Shown: positions 52,912 through 62,898, counted from the first letter of the stretch. The stretch: DNA of 64,000 nucleotides from Rhizobium sp. NLR16a (GCF_017948245.1 NZ_CP072867.1:124001-188000); one strand, 5' to 3'. Notes: a model not told the origin generated them from the letters alone. Translations and numbers: made by a program.

Positions 52912-53867
52912 GCGCTCCCATCCTTCTGCTCATTCCCGCTCAGCGCGCGGACGTAGAAGTAGCCGAGCGACATCAGGATCAAGAACAGCAGCACCGAATA
53001 GGCCGATGCCACCCCCCAGCGCTGGCGGCCGAAGGCGAGTTCATAAATGTGGGTGATCCAGATGTGCGATGCGTTCGAGGGCCCGCCGCCGGTCATGATC
53101 CAGGGGATGATGAAAGAATTGAAGTTGGCGACTGCCAGCAGAAGGATCGTCACCGTCGAGACGTTTCTCAAGTGTGGAAAGGTGACGTGCCAGAAACGCT
53201 GCCATGCGTTGGCTCCGTCGACTTTTGCGGCGCGCAGCAACTGGTCGGGAACGGTCTGCAGGCCAGCCATCATCATGATCATGGCAAAGGGAAACTCTCG
53301 CCAGATATTGACGACGATCAACGAGGGCAGCACTGTGCTGACGCTGTCGATGAAATTCGGCGGCCGATCGGCCCATCCGAGGCCGACCAGCACCGCGCCG
53401 ATGATCCCGAAGTCGGAATGGTAGATCCACTTCCAGATGTAGGAGGCGGCGACCGCGCTGATGACCCAGGGAATGATCAGGATGGCTCGCAGAATTCCGC
53501 GGCCGAGAAAGTCGCGATGGAGCGCCAGTGCGCAGGCAAATCCCAGGACAAATGAAATGAGAGTGGATCCCAGTGTCCAGATAAGAGTGTTCGAGGTGAC
53601 CTTCCAGAACACCGGACTTGTGAGGATGGCGGTGTAGTTGTCGAAGCCGACGAAGATCTTGTCCCGGAGCTGCAGGCCAGGCGGTGTATTGAAAAACGAC
53701 AGTTCGATCGTGTAGTAGATCGGGTAGGCAATGACGATGAGCATCACGGCGATCGCGGGAAGCACGTACGCATAGTCAGCGCGATGCTCCAAGATGTTTC
53801 GCAGCACGCCGGACCGATCCGGTTGCAGTCTTCGGTGAGCCTCGGCCTTGCCAGTCAAGATCGTCAC
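52908..53867 (-). CDS. Sugar ABC transporter permease (MalF type)
   Basis: A 319-residue permease with about six helices. Helix 1 (YVLPAIAVMLIVIAYPIYYT) begins near residue 33 and the EAA loop (LLRAAKVDGANAWQRFWHVT) lies near 217-236. The start codon is GTG. It is 72 bp downstream of the binding-protein gene, with a hairpin in between. Confidence 0.92.
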   Translation of the reverse strand: MTILTGKAEAHRRLQPDRSGVLRNILEHRADYAYVLPAIAVMLIVIAYPIYYTIELSFFNTPPGLQLRDKIFVGFDNYTAILTSPVFWKVTSNTLIWTLGSTLISFVLGFACALALHRDFLGRGILRAILIIPWVISAVAASYIWKWIYHSDFGIIGAVLVGLGWADRPPNFIDSVSTVLPSLIVVNIWREFPFAMIMMMAGLQTVPDQLLRAAKVDGANAWQRFWHVTFPHLRNVSTVTILLLAVANFNSFIIPWIMTGGGPSNASHIWITHIYELAFGRQRWGVASAYSVLLFLILMSLGYFYVRALSGNEQKDGSA

Positions 53868-53895
53868 GGTGCGGTGCCCTTATTCTTCGGAACAA

Positions 53896-53922
53896 ACCGG
53901 CTGCAATCGAGGTGCAGCCGGT
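53896..53922 (-). promoter_or_regulatory. Intercistronic hairpin between binding-protein and permease genes
   Basis: Perfect 10-bp arms ACCGGCTGCA (53896-53905) and TGCAGCCGGT (53913-53922) with a 7-nt loop. It fills much of the 72-bp gap after the binding-protein stop and lacks a U-run, so partial termination or mRNA stabilisation is likelier than full termination. Confidence 0.65.
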
Positions 53923-53939
53923 CAGATCGTCAGGATTGA

Positions 53940-55418
53940 CTAGAGTCCGCCGTCCATCAGGTCTTTTACCTTCTTGGCTGCGTCGTCCGCTGCTTGGTCG
54001 ACTGTCATCGCCCCGGTGAGGGCGTTCTGCAGCATGTCCGGGACGATGATATTCATGATCTCAGGCGACTGCGGCAGCGCCGGGAACGGGATGCCGTAGG
54101 GCAGCATCGAAGTCGTGACATCAAGGAACTTGATGTTATCAAGACGTTCCTTCATCCACTTGGTCTTGAAGCCGTTCAGGTTGCCCGGGTTCGAGCCGGC
54201 ATAGGCCATCTTCAGCGACCATTCGGGGCTCGTCCACATGCAGATGATGGCCTTTGCGGCCGGCTCGTCTACCTTGCCGCCCTCGACATATTCCGGCTTC
54301 AGGATGTGGATGTTGGAGCCGCCGAACACGACGGCACGCTTGCCGTCGGGGCCAGTCGGAATGAGGCCGTAGCGCATGTTGTCGATGACGGTCTGGGCTT
54401 TGTCCTTATCGCTGCCCGTCGTCTTCTTTTGCAGGTCGAGCATGACGTTGTAGTCGGACGGGTGCGAGATCATCATGCCGAGCTGGCCAGCGAGGAAGAG
54501 CGGTTGGTTGTCGGCCTGCTGGTTGGTGAGCGCCGAGACCGGAACCGACTTGTCGCGAACGTACATGTCGTAGGAGGCTTGCAATGCGGCCTTGCTCTGC
54601 GGGCTATTGAGCTGGACCTCCTTATAGGTCGGATTGGCGGTCGCTTCGTCGAAGACGCCGCCGCCATAGGCCCACAGCTGCGGCATGAACCGGTACGGCG
54701 TATTGCCGGCATTCTTGCGAGCCACGAGGCCGTAGCCGGCAATGCCGAGCTTGTCGTGGATCTGCTTGGAATATTTGACGACGTCGTCCCAGGTTGCCGG
54801 AGCCTTGTCCGGATCGAGGCCTGCACGCTTGAAGATGTCGGCGTTCCAGATGAACGCCATCGTCTCGTTGTTGGTTGGAATGCCGTAGGTTTCCCCCTCC
54901 CAGGTCACAGCCTTCATGGCGCCCGGCCAGAAATCCTCGGTCGAATAGCCTACATCCTCGGGCTTGAGCGGCTGCAAATAGCCCTTCGAGGCGAACTCGG
55001 TGCCGCCGAGGATTTGCAGGCGGACCGCCATGGGCGCGGCATTGCCTAAAAGCGCGGTCCGGAACTTGTCCAGCAGGTCGTTATAGGTGAGGGCTTGTTC
55101 CTCAAGCTGGATGTTTGGGTAGGTCTTGCGGAAGGTCTCGAAGAAGTCCTTGTAATACTGGCGCAGGAGGTCGGGGTCGCCCTCGAATACGCCCTGATAC
55201 CAGAATGTCAGGCGGCCCTTATAGTCGAGCGGGGTAACCTTGCCGCAATCGGCCGCCGTGTCGAACTCCTGCGTGCCGGCGATGGAGCGCACATATTGCG
55301 GTGACCACTGGCTCAAGTCGACCGGCGCACTGAGCGCAGACACGGACATCAACGATACCATCAAAGCAGTGGATACAGTGCCGCGTACGACGACACCGCC
55401 GAGCGAAAGACTCGTCAT
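53940..55418 (-). CDS. Sugar ABC transporter, periplasmic binding protein (family 1)
   Basis: A 492-residue extracellular solute-binding protein. The signal peptide spans about 1-30 (VSTALMVSLMSVSALSA). The mature protein shows the family-1 pattern: GRLTFWYQGVFEGDPDLLRQYY, then VTWEGETYGIPTNNETMAFI and WNADIFKRAGLDPDKAPATW (about residue 192). Family members bind oligosaccharides or glycerol-phosphate-like ligands. With dehydratases in the cluster, a uronate- or sugar-acid-containing ligand is plausible but unproven. First gene of the leftward arm. Confidence 0.9.
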   Translation of the reverse strand: MTSLSLGGVVVRGTVSTALMVSLMSVSALSAPVDLSQWSPQYVRSIAGTQEFDTAADCGKVTPLDYKGRLTFWYQGVFEGDPDLLRQYYKDFFETFRKTYPNIQLEEQALTYNDLLDKFRTALLGNAAPMAVRLQILGGTEFASKGYLQPLKPEDVGYSTEDFWPGAMKAVTWEGETYGIPTNNETMAFIWNADIFKRAGLDPDKAPATWDDVVKYSKQIHDKLGIAGYGLVARKNAGNTPYRFMPQLWAYGGGVFDEATANPTYKEVQLNSPQSKAALQASYDMYVRDKSVPVSALTNQQADNQPLFLAGQLGMMISHPSDYNVMLDLQKKTTGSDKDKAQTVIDNMRYGLIPTGPDGKRAVVFGGSNIHILKPEYVEGGKVDEPAAKAIICMWTSPEWSLKMAYAGSNPGNLNGFKTKWMKERLDNIKFLDVTTSMLPYGIPFPALPQSPEIMNIIVPDMLQNALTGAMTVDQAADDAAKKVKDLMDGGL

Positions 55419-55615
55419 AGGTATTCTCCCAGGTTTTCTCCCAAGCCGCTCTGCATCGAGGCGAGCGGTCTTGCTCCCAGGCCGTGGGATTCTCCCACTT
55501 AATGTATCCCTTCGACCTTATCATACGTTTTCATGTCGAGGATTGTCTGTCAACTGAAGAAATCGTACATTGTTTTGGGAGTTTTTGCATGATATCCCGA
55601 AAATGTATGTATGGA

Positions 55616-56338
55616 ATGGGGACAGTCTTGACTGAAACAAGCGAATTTAAAGCACAGCCCCCTGAGGGGATCGATGCTACAGGGGCCTCGAGCGAGGGCG
55701 CGTCTGTTTACCAACTGATCAGGGACGACATCATCGAAGGGCGGCTCGCGGCCAACGAGCGGCTCGTCATCACCGATCTCGCCCGGCGCCACGGCACCTC
55801 GACCAACCCCGTGCGAGAGGCTTTGCAGCTGTTGCGCGGGGAGGGCTTTGTCACTTTCTTTCCCAACCGCGGAGCGCGCGTCCGGCCCATCGATCAGGAC
55901 TTTGTTCGGGATATCTACGAGATCGGCGTTTTGATCGAGCCGTCACTGACGCGCTGGTTCGTGAATATGGCGACGGTGGAGGACATTGCTGAACTCGAAC
56001 GCATCCAAAGCCTCATTGAAGAGAACAACTTTGCCGACACGGTAAGGCATAGCGAACTGGACACCGCCTTTCATACCGTCATGTACCGGAAGCACTACAA
56101 CCGCCATGCCGCCGAGCTTTGGTGGAAGCATCGCGAAGTGCTTCGAGCCGTGAGCCGCCGCTTCGATTTTACGCTTGCCCGGCGTGCGGCGATCCTGAGC
56201 GAGCATCGCGAGCTCATCGCGCATGTCAAAGCCGGAAGGGCGAACGAGGCAGCCGAACTTATTGCACGCCACGTCGAAGGCTCAGGCCGACACATCCTCG
56301 AACACATGCGTGCGCGTAACGCCGCTCGCGCCGGATGA
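55616..56338 (+). CDS. GntR-family (FadR/VanR subfamily) regulator
   Basis: A 240-residue regulator with winged HTH at about 25-90 (VYQLIRDDIIEGRLAANERL, then HGTSTNPVREALQLLRGEG) and an all-helical FCD-type ligand domain (about 100-230) with metal-binding-type His residues in ELDTAFHTVMYRKH and LSEHRELIAH. FCD regulators often sense sugar acids. Divergent from the transporter arm and first in the dehydratase arm, it is the obvious controller of both. ATG at 55616 chosen; TTG at 55625 or an upstream ATG at 55610 are alternatives. Confidence 0.86.
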   Translation: MGTVLTETSEFKAQPPEGIDATGASSEGASVYQLIRDDIIEGRLAANERLVITDLARRHGTSTNPVREALQLLRGEGFVTFFPNRGARVRPIDQDFVRDIYEIGVLIEPSLTRWFVNMATVEDIAELERIQSLIEENNFADTVRHSELDTAFHTVMYRKHYNRHAAELWWKHREVLRAVSRRFDFTLARRAAILSEHRELIAHVKAGRANEAAELIARHVEGSGRHILEHMRARNAARAG

Positions 56339-56377
56339 ATATCGTTACCCGGAACACTTCAGGTAAAGGCAATTGAG

Positions 56378-57544
56378 ATGAAGATCACCAGCGTTCGGCC
56401 GTGGCTAATCAAGTCCGATTCTTCCTATTGGGGAGAGTTTCTGTTTGTTGAAGTGACGACCGACGAGGGGGTGAGCGGCTGGGGAGAGATCACCACCACG
56501 ACAAGGCTCGCCAATCGCGCCCTCTGCACGATCTTGCGGCAGATCGGCGCCGCTTTGATGGGCGAGGACCCGGCGCGCATCGAGTATCTTTGGCACAAGA
56601 TATTCCGCAGCTTCACCTACATGGGCAGTCGCGGCGCCGCCGTCGAATGCGTGAGCGCCATCGACATAGCCCTCTGGGACATCCGGGGCAAAGTCCTTGG
56701 CAAGCCGATTTACGAGCTGTTGGGCGGGCCGGTGCGCGATGAAATCGCGCTCTACACCCATCCCAACCAGGCCAAGTTTACCAGCAAAGAGGCGGTGGTC
56801 AGGGAAATTCGAGACATCGTCGAGTCCGGTCACACAGCGCTCAAGTTCGATCCTTTCCCCTACCAGGGCAGCACCGCCGATGGACAGGCTCGCGAACAGC
56901 GGGACGGCTACCTCGATGGCAGCATGACGCGCAAGGATGAGCGTGAGGCCGCCGAGCTCACCGCCCTGATCCGCGAAACGGCGGGCTCTGATGTCGACAT
57001 CCTCATCGATGCGCATGGCCGGTTCGACGTTCCCACCGCCATTCGCCTTTGTCGGAGCCTCGAGGAAGCTGGCCAGATCGACTGGTTCGAGGAGCCCTGT
57101 CCGCCGGAGAGCCTCAATGCTCTCAGACAGGTCCGCGACAAGGTCAGCGCCCCTATCTCGTGGGGCGAACGCGGCCACACGAAGTGGGATTTCGTGCCGG
57201 TGCTCGAAAACAAGCTCGCCGACTACATCATGCCTGATGTCACCTGGACCGGCGGCATTACCGAGCTCAAGAAAATATCAGCCCTATGCGAAGCCTACTA
57301 CATCCCGGTATCGCCGCATGACGCCGCAGGACCGATCAACGTAGTTGCCGGAGCGCAGGTGATGATGACCGTTCCCAACTTCTACAAGCTTGAAACGTCG
57401 GAGTGGAACCTCGGCAAATACGACCACCTCATCGACACACCGCTCGATGTTTCGAACGGCAGCCTAAAGCTTACACCGAGGCCCGGTCTCGGCGTTGAAA
57501 TGAACCGCGACTACCTTGAAAGCCACGAGATAGATCTGGCCTAG
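56378..57544 (+). CDS. Enolase-superfamily acid-sugar dehydratase B
   Basis: A 388-residue MR/MLE-family enzyme. Metal ligands are Asp211 in LIDAHGR with His213 beside it, Glu238/239 in WFEEP and Glu264 in SWGER. His314 in SPHDAAGP is the likely acid/base. The D-x-H-G-R signature matches the D-galactonate dehydratase group, as in enzyme A, but the PHDAAGP loop differs from PHNPLGP, so the sugar configuration may differ. It lies 39 bp after the regulator gene. Confidence 0.88.
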   Translation: MKITSVRPWLIKSDSSYWGEFLFVEVTTDEGVSGWGEITTTTRLANRALCTILRQIGAALMGEDPARIEYLWHKIFRSFTYMGSRGAAVECVSAIDIALWDIRGKVLGKPIYELLGGPVRDEIALYTHPNQAKFTSKEAVVREIRDIVESGHTALKFDPFPYQGSTADGQAREQRDGYLDGSMTRKDEREAAELTALIRETAGSDVDILIDAHGRFDVPTAIRLCRSLEEAGQIDWFEEPCPPESLNALRQVRDKVSAPISWGERGHTKWDFVPVLENKLADYIMPDVTWTGGITELKKISALCEAYYIPVSPHDAAGPINVVAGAQVMMTVPNFYKLETSEWNLGKYDHLIDTPLDVSNGSLKLTPRPGLGVEMNRDYLESHEIDLA

Positions 57545-57605
57545 CAACGCTCTACGCCGCCGCCGTGTGCGGCAACGATCCCGCCGACCGAAACGAGGAT
57601 AAATC

Positions 57606-58967
57606 ATGCCAGAGGCATATGCAGCCGACGAGGCGCTCAATCGGGTCAACACGCATTCCAAGCCTTCCGAGCTTCGCATAACCGACATGCGGGTAGCCGA
57701 AATTGTCGACGCGCCGTTCACCTCGGTGCTGCTGAAGATTTATACCAACCAGGGCATTGTCGGGCTTGGCGAGGTCCGCGACGGCGCCAGCGCCACCTAC
57801 GCGCTGATGCTGAAGAGCCGGCTGCTGGGTGAGAACCCTTGCAACATCGATCGACTGTTTCGCCGGGTCAAGCAGTTCGGCGGGCATGGACGGCAAGGCG
57901 GCGGCGTATCGGCGGTTGAAATCGCCTTGTGGGATCTTGCCGGAAAAGCCTATGGCGTCCCCATCTACCAGATGCTCGGCGGACGATTTCGGGAGAAAGT
58001 GCGCGTCTACTGCGATACCGACGCCGCTGTGGCGAGCGGCACCGCAACCGGCAAGCGCCTCAAGCAGCGCATGGAGCTCGGCTTCACCTTCCTGAAGATG
58101 GACCTGGGGCTGATGCAGATCGCCGATGTGCCCGGTGCCGTCGTCTTTCCCGCCGGCTCACTGGAAGGATACCGCGACCGTCCCAGCCGCGGGCCGCTGA
58201 AGACCATTGAAGAGCGGCTTGTCCGCAATGCAGCCTACGATTTGCATAACGTCCAGCATCCGTTTACCGGACTCCACTTTTCCGACAAGGGCCTCGACCT
58301 GCTCGAGCAGTACATCGCCGAGGTGCGTGAGGTCATCGGTATGCAGGTTCCGCTTGCGATCGACCATATCGGCCATATCTCGATGCAGAACGGCATTCGC
58401 CTTGCCAGGCGAATTGAGAAATACGTGCCAGCCTGGCTCGAGGATGTGATCCCGTGGCAGTATACCGAGCAGTATCGACAGCTGCAGGACTCCACCACGG
58501 TGCCGATCTGCACCGGCGAGGACATATACCTCAAGGAGGGCTTCGAGCCCCTGCTCAAGAGCGGCGGCGTCTCCGTGATTCACCCGGATCTGCTCACCAC
58601 TGGAGGCATCCTCGAGACCAAGAAGATCGGCGATATGGCGCAGGACCATGGTGTTCCCATGGCCATACACATGGCGGAAAGTCCGATCGCCGCAATGGCC
58701 GCCGCGCACGTCGCGACGGCAACCGAAAACTTCATGGCGCTCGAATACCACTCCGCCGATGTCGACTGGTGGGACGATATCGTTACCGGGCTTCCCAAGC
58801 CGCTGGTGAAGGACGGCTTTATCACTGTTCCGGACAAGCCGGGCCTGGGGATCGACGACGTCGTCGACGAGGTGATCTCGCAGCATCTGCAGCCGGGGGT
58901 CACCGGCATCTGGCAGCCTACGGATCATTGGGATGATGAGTATTCCTGGGATCGCACCTGGAGCTGA
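57606..58967 (+). CDS. Enolase-superfamily enzyme C (long form)
   Basis: A 453-residue MR/MLE-family protein, longer than usual because of insertions around 180-225 and a C-terminal tail with [18 protein letters not shown]. Putative metal ligands are Asp253 in AIDHIGH, Glu279 in WLEDVIPW and Glu305 in TGEDIY; His355 in AIHMAESP may be the base. It lacks the D-x-H-G-R motif of enzymes A and B, so it should have a different specificity. It is 12 bp upstream of enzyme D and shares the WLED, TGExIY and WWxDxVxGLP features with it. Confidence 0.85.
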   Translation: MPEAYAADEALNRVNTHSKPSELRITDMRVAEIVDAPFTSVLLKIYTNQGIVGLGEVRDGASATYALMLKSRLLGENPCNIDRLFRRVKQFGGHGRQGGGVSAVEIALWDLAGKAYGVPIYQMLGGRFREKVRVYCDTDAAVASGTATGKRLKQRMELGFTFLKMDLGLMQIADVPGAVVFPAGSLEGYRDRPSRGPLKTIEERLVRNAAYDLHNVQHPFTGLHFSDKGLDLLEQYIAEVREVIGMQVPLAIDHIGHISMQNGIRLARRIEKYVPAWLEDVIPWQYTEQYRQLQDSTTVPICTGEDIYLKEGFEPLLKSGGVSVIHPDLLTTGGILETKKIGDMAQDHGVPMAIHMAESPIAAMAAAHVATATENFMALEYHSADVDWWDDIVTGLPKPLVKDGFITVPDKPGLGIDDVVDEVISQHLQPGVTGIWQPTDHWDDEYSWDRTWS

Positions 58968-58979
58968 ACGGACGGACCT

Positions 58980-60179
58980 ATGAAGATCACCGACCTGCGC
59001 TGTGCCGTTATCGGCAAACACCCGATCGTCCGCATCGTCACGGACGAGGGCCTCTATGGCTTGGGCGAAGTCGAATTCACCAAGGCCTATCTCAAGCCCT
59101 GGGTGCTGCATTTCCGCGAGGCGCTGATCGGCGAGGACCCGACCGACGTCGAGAGAGTGATGCTGAAGATCCGCCAGCGCGGCTCCTTCAAGCCATACGG
59201 CGCGGCGGTGAGCGCGATCGAGCATGCGCTGTGGGATATTGCCGGCAAGGCCGCGGGCGTGCCGGCCTATAAGCTGCTCGGCGGCAAGGTGCGGGACAAG
59301 GTGCGGGTCTACAACGGCTCGGTCCGCCGGAAACGCTCCGGCGACCGGCCGGAGGATTACGCCGCTGACGTCAAATGGATGATGGAGCAGCCGCAGAACT
59401 TCTTCATGATCAAGCAAGGAATCTCCTTCCACTCCAACATGAAGGACACCATCGAGGGCTTCCACTACGGGGTGACGCAGAGGAAGGCCGGCTATCACGG
59501 TGCCATGGATCAGGGCGCAATCAGTGAGCGGGGTTTCAATCACATGCTCGACTGCGTGATCGCGATGAAGGAAGTGCTGGGCGATAAGGTCAGCCTGGCG
59601 CTCGACTGCGGCCCGGGCTGGATGCTGCCAGATGCGATCAGGTTCGCTCGCGCGGTCGAGAAGTACAATTTGATGTGGCTCGAGGACATGCTGACCGGCG
59701 ACTACGTGCCGTGGGTCAATCCGCAGGCCTACCGGGAACTGACAACCTCCACTTCGACACCGATCCACACTGGTGAGCAGATCTACCTCCGGCACAATTT
59801 CAAGGAACTGATCGAGACGCAGGCAGTCCGCGTTATCGGCCCCGATCCAGCCGATATTGGCGGCATCGCCGAGCTCAAATGGGTCGCCGAGCATGCCTAC
59901 ATGCACTCGATCCTGATGGCACCGCACGGCACTGCCAACGGGCTGCTCGGTCTCGGCGCGCTGATCAATGTCTGCGCCACGTTGCCGGCAAATTATGTCG
60001 CCTTCGAATATCCGACTGCTTCGGACCCCTGGTGGGAGGATCTGGTCATCGGCTTGCCACCTGAGATCGTCAAGGACAGTATGGTGGATCTACTGGAAGC
60101 GCCGGGGCTGGGCCTCGATATCGACGCTGAAGCGGCAAGGAGATTTCTCCGGGAAGAGGATGCGGGCTTTTTCGACTGA
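58980..60179 (+). CDS. Enolase-superfamily enzyme D
   Basis: A 399-residue MR/MLE-family protein. Putative metal ligands are Asp209 in LALDCGPGW, Glu235 in WLEDM and Glu266 in TGEQIY; His316 in MAPHGTANG is the likely base. FFMIKQGISF near 141 could place a Lys at the end of strand 2. It is closest to enzyme C among the four here. Last gene of the rightward arm; the next gene is convergent 60 bp away. Confidence 0.87.
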   Translation: MKITDLRCAVIGKHPIVRIVTDEGLYGLGEVEFTKAYLKPWVLHFREALIGEDPTDVERVMLKIRQRGSFKPYGAAVSAIEHALWDIAGKAAGVPAYKLLGGKVRDKVRVYNGSVRRKRSGDRPEDYAADVKWMMEQPQNFFMIKQGISFHSNMKDTIEGFHYGVTQRKAGYHGAMDQGAISERGFNHMLDCVIAMKEVLGDKVSLALDCGPGWMLPDAIRFARAVEKYNLMWLEDMLTGDYVPWVNPQAYRELTTSTSTPIHTGEQIYLRHNFKELIETQAVRVIGPDPADIGGIAELKWVAEHAYMHSILMAPHGTANGLLGLGALINVCATLPANYVAFEYPTASDPWWEDLVIGLPPEIVKDSMVDLLEAPGLGLDIDAEAARRFLREEDAGFFD

Positions 60180-60239
60180 ACCTTGCTCCACCTGCCGTGC
60201 CTCCTGTCGGGCGCCAGGAAACAGGGCTTGCGCCAGTCC

Positions 60240-60539
60240 TTAAATGCCCGACCCGTCCAGTTCCTCGTCGTCCTCGCCTTCCCAGGGCGAGGGCATCGAG
60301 GTGCGATTGGCCGAGGGCATCGGCATCCAGCACTTCAACTCCGGCTCGGCATATTCGATGATGTGCCCGGGCGAGGAATCCGAGGCGCGCCAGCCTTCTC
60401 CACCGAACTGATCGCCATGCGACCAGTAGGCGAGATCGACTTCCGCCGGCCCCTGTTCGGACGCACGGATCGTCACCAGGATGCGGCTGCCGTCTCTCGG
60501 TGCGCTTGCCATCTGGCGCCAGCGGTCTTGCTCGTCCAT
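60240..60539 (-). CDS. Hypothetical protein (99 aa)
   Basis: A 99-residue acidic protein starting MDEQDRWRQMASAPRDGSRI. The WRxMxSAPRDGxxILV opening is seen in many short phage-like and bacterial proteins of the DUF551 kind, and WSHGDQFGGEGW with CWMPMP follows. AGGAGG sits 6 bp before this ATG, and an ATG one codon upstream is equally possible. A much longer upstream frame has no support. Function unknown. Confidence 0.6.
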   Translation of the reverse strand: MDEQDRWRQMASAPRDGSRILVTIRASEQGPAEVDLAYWSHGDQFGGEGWRASDSSPGHIIEYAEPELKCWMPMPSANRTSMPSPWEGEDDEELDGSGI

Positions 60540-60554
60540 CATGTTCCTCCTGCC

Positions 60555-60710
60555 TTGCTGCAGTGCAAGTGTTGCTTCGCCAACGAAAACGGTCAACTCA
60601 AACTTTGGGAAAACCATCGCCCGTTGATCGACAACCGCGGCTGCGTGACGGAGATGACCGAAGCCCAAGCGTTGGAGGCGGCCGAAGAGATGGGCATCCC
60701 CGTCGCCTGA
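60555..60710 (+). CDS. Possible small Cys-rich protein (51 aa)
   Basis: The frame encodes LLQCKCCFANENGQLKLWEN, then HRPLIDNRGCVTEMTEAQAL and EAAEEMGIPVA. The C-x-C-C cluster plus a later Cys, the amphipathic C-terminal helix and GC3-rich codons look like a real protein. The start (TTG at 60555) has no good ribosome-binding site, so the exact N-terminus and even the gene are uncertain. It would be divergent from the 99-aa gene. Confidence 0.35.
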   Translation: MLQCKCCFANENGQLKLWENHRPLIDNRGCVTEMTEAQALEAAEEMGIPVA

Positions 60711-60808
60711 GCGGCGTTGACGCTTCTTTATCGAAGCCAGAGGGAATGCATCCGAAGCGTAGGAATACGATGTGCCGCGCAGCCCCGTGGAGCTGCGCGG
60801 CACTGTCC

Positions 60809-61786
60809 TCAGTTCTTCTCGCCGAGTTTTCGGTCAAGAAAGTCGTGAATGAGCGGCGCCATTACGTCCAACTTGTCCTCCAGCGCGAAATGGCCGGTAT
60901 CGAGAAGATGCAGTTCGGCATCCGGGAGATCACGGAGATAGGGATGCGCGCCTTCGGCCGGGAAGATCTTGTCGTTCTTGCCCCACACGATCAGCGTCGG
61001 CGGCTTGTGATCCCGGAAGAAGGCCTGGAACTGCGGGTAGAACGGCACATTGGTGCGATAGTCATAGAAGAGATCCAGCTGAATGTCCTTGTTGCCGGGT
61101 CGATCGAGCAGCGCCTGGTCATGAACCCAGTTGTCGGGGCTGATGCGGCTCAGATCGCTCATGCCGTCCGTGTACTGGAATTTCGTGGTCTCGAGGGTGA
61201 CCAGGCCAGAGAGCCCGTCGCGGCTTTCCTTCGAGCCGTCAGCCCAATATTTTTTGATTGGGTCCCAGAATTCGCGAAGGCCCTCATCATAGGCGTTGCC
61301 GTTCTGTACGATGAGAGCCGTCACGCGATCCGGATGCTTCAAGGCGAGGCGATAACCCACCGGCGCACCATAATCCATGACGTACATCGCATATTTTCTT
61401 GCACCAAGCTGATCGAGCAAACCGTCAACAAGGTCGGCATAATGACCAAAGGTGTAGGCGAATTTGGTGTGGTCCGGAGCGTCACTCTGCCCGAAGCCAG
61501 GATAGTCCGGTGCGATGACCCGATAGCGATCGGCGAGAAGCGGCATCAGATTGCGGAACATATGCGAAGACGTCGGGAAGCCATGCAGCAGAACGACGAC
61601 CGGGCCGTCCTTTGGGCCTGCTTCGCGGTAGAAGATGTTCACACCATCGACCGTTGCGGTCCGATAGTTGACCGTGATGGCAGCCTGCTGGACAATGGCG
61701 GCTTGGGCGGGCGTGGGCGATGCCGCAAAAGACATCGGGGCAAAGCTGACGGTTGCCAGCATCAGGGTCATGATCAGGCGTTTCAT
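60809..61786 (-). CDS. Exported alpha/beta hydrolase with Asp nucleophile
   Basis: A 325-residue alpha/beta hydrolase with a signal peptide ([20 protein letters not shown], cleavage near 21-29). [12 protein letters not shown] (67-78) forms the oxyanion region. The nucleophile position in VMDYGAP is Asp138, as in epoxide hydrolases and haloalkane dehalogenases, with Asp272 in WGKNDKIF and His299 in DTGHFALED. Family substrates include epoxides, haloalkanes and fluoroacetate; none can be chosen here. AAGGAGA before the ATG supports the start. Next to it lies a LysR regulator transcribed in the same direction. Confidence 0.82.
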   Translation of the reverse strand: MKRLIMTLMLATVSFAPMSFAASPTPAQAAIVQQAAITVNYRTATVDGVNIFYREAGPKDGPVVVLLHGFPTSSHMFRNLMPLLADRYRVIAPDYPGFGQSDAPDHTKFAYTFGHYADLVDGLLDQLGARKYAMYVMDYGAPVGYRLALKHPDRVTALIVQNGNAYDEGLREFWDPIKKYWADGSKESRDGLSGLVTLETTKFQYTDGMSDLSRISPDNWVHDQALLDRPGNKDIQLDLFYDYRTNVPFYPQFQAFFRDHKPPTLIVWGKNDKIFPAEGAHPYLRDLPDAELHLLDTGHFALEDKLDVMAPLIHDFLDRKLGEKN

Positions 61787-62007
61787 GGCGGTCTCCTTCG
61801 GGTTTGAGGCGCCAGCTGCGGCTGCCTTGGAGATCAACATAGCCTTCCACGAAAAAACGATAATCCGCTCAATGCGGAACTGATAATTACGGTGTGTGTA
61901 ATAATCGGAGGTACGGCCCCTGCTTGATTCAGGAGCTGTGTCCCAACATTCCGGCCCGCAATGCTGAGATCTGGCGCTCAAGGCGGCTGGCGATTGCGGC
62001 GGTGGCG

Positions 62008-62898
62008 CTAGTTCAACAACCGGTTTTCGCGCAGGCGGGCCGTTGCCATATCCACGAAGGCCCGTACCTTGGCAGGCGCGTGCCGCCCTTCCGGATGAAG
62101 GATGTGGATGGGCATTGGCGGCTCTTCAAAGTCGCTGAGGACGATCTGCAGCTCCCCCGCCAGCAGCGCCGGGCCGATCTGGTAGTGCAGGACTCGGGTC
62201 AGTCCCCAACCTGCGCGGGCGGCTGTGATGACGGCGTCGTTGGTGTTGCATTGTAGAAGCGGGTCGATCGTCACCCGCTGATCGTTTGCAAAACGCCATT
62301 CCGGCGATGCCCAGGCGCTTGTGGAGGCCGCGATGCGATGGTTCTTGAGGTCGGCCGGCGTGATGGGAACGCCGTGCGTCTCGAGGTAGCTTGGAGAGCC
62401 GCAGATCACATGCCGAACAGTTCCGACCTTTATCGCCGAGAAGCCTGAATCCCGCAGGTGGCCGATACGAACGGCGACGTCGACCCCTTCTTCGACAATA
62501 TTGACCGGGCGATCGATGAAGAGGGTCCGTGCGTGCATGGTCGGGAAGGTGTTCAGGAACTCGGTCACGATGGGCAGCACATACATCTGCCCGAACAATG
62601 CTGAAGCCGTGATCGCCAGCGTCCCCGTCGGAGTGGCGTAGGAGCCACCCGCCGCAGCCTCTGCTTCGGCGATATCCGCCAATATGCGGCGGCAATCCTC
62701 GAAATATCGTGTGCCTGCCTCCGTCATCTTGACGGAGCGTGTCGTGCGAACGAAGAGGCGGGCGCCAATCAGATCTTCAAGCGCCGCGACGGCGCGGGTG
62801 ACAGCCGGTGCACTCATATGCATGTGGCGCGCGGCATCTGCAAAACTTCCGGTTTCTGCAACCCTGGCAAAAATCCGCATTGCCTGCCATCGATCCAT
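62008..62898 (-). CDS. LysR-family regulator
   Basis: A 296-residue LysR regulator with HTH at residues 5-62 ([20 protein letters not shown], then [20 protein letters not shown]) and a substrate-binding domain from about 88. It belongs to the CrgA-like branch ([20 protein letters not shown]). The ATG at 62898 gives the standard MDRWQAM start. It is separated from the hydrolase by 221 bp and read in the same direction. Target unknown; the hydrolase is a candidate. Confidence 0.85.
   Translation of the reverse strand: MDRWQAMRIFARVAETGSFADAARHMHMSAPAVTRAVAALEDLIGARLFVRTTRSVKMTEAGTRYFEDCRRILADIAEAEAAAGGSYATPTGTLAITASALFGQMYVLPIVTEFLNTFPTMHARTLFIDRPVNIVEEGVDVAVRIGHLRDSGFSAIKVGTVRHVICGSPSYLETHGVPITPADLKNHRIAASTSAWASPEWRFANDQRVTIDPLLQCNTNDAVITAARAGWGLTRVLHYQIGPALLAGELQIVLSDFEEPPMPIHILHPEGRHAPAKVRAFVDMATARLRENRLLN

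Noticed and set aside
58158..59927. About 590-codon minus-strand frame over enzymes C and D
   Set aside because: Antisense to two clear enolase-superfamily genes and has no domain of its own.
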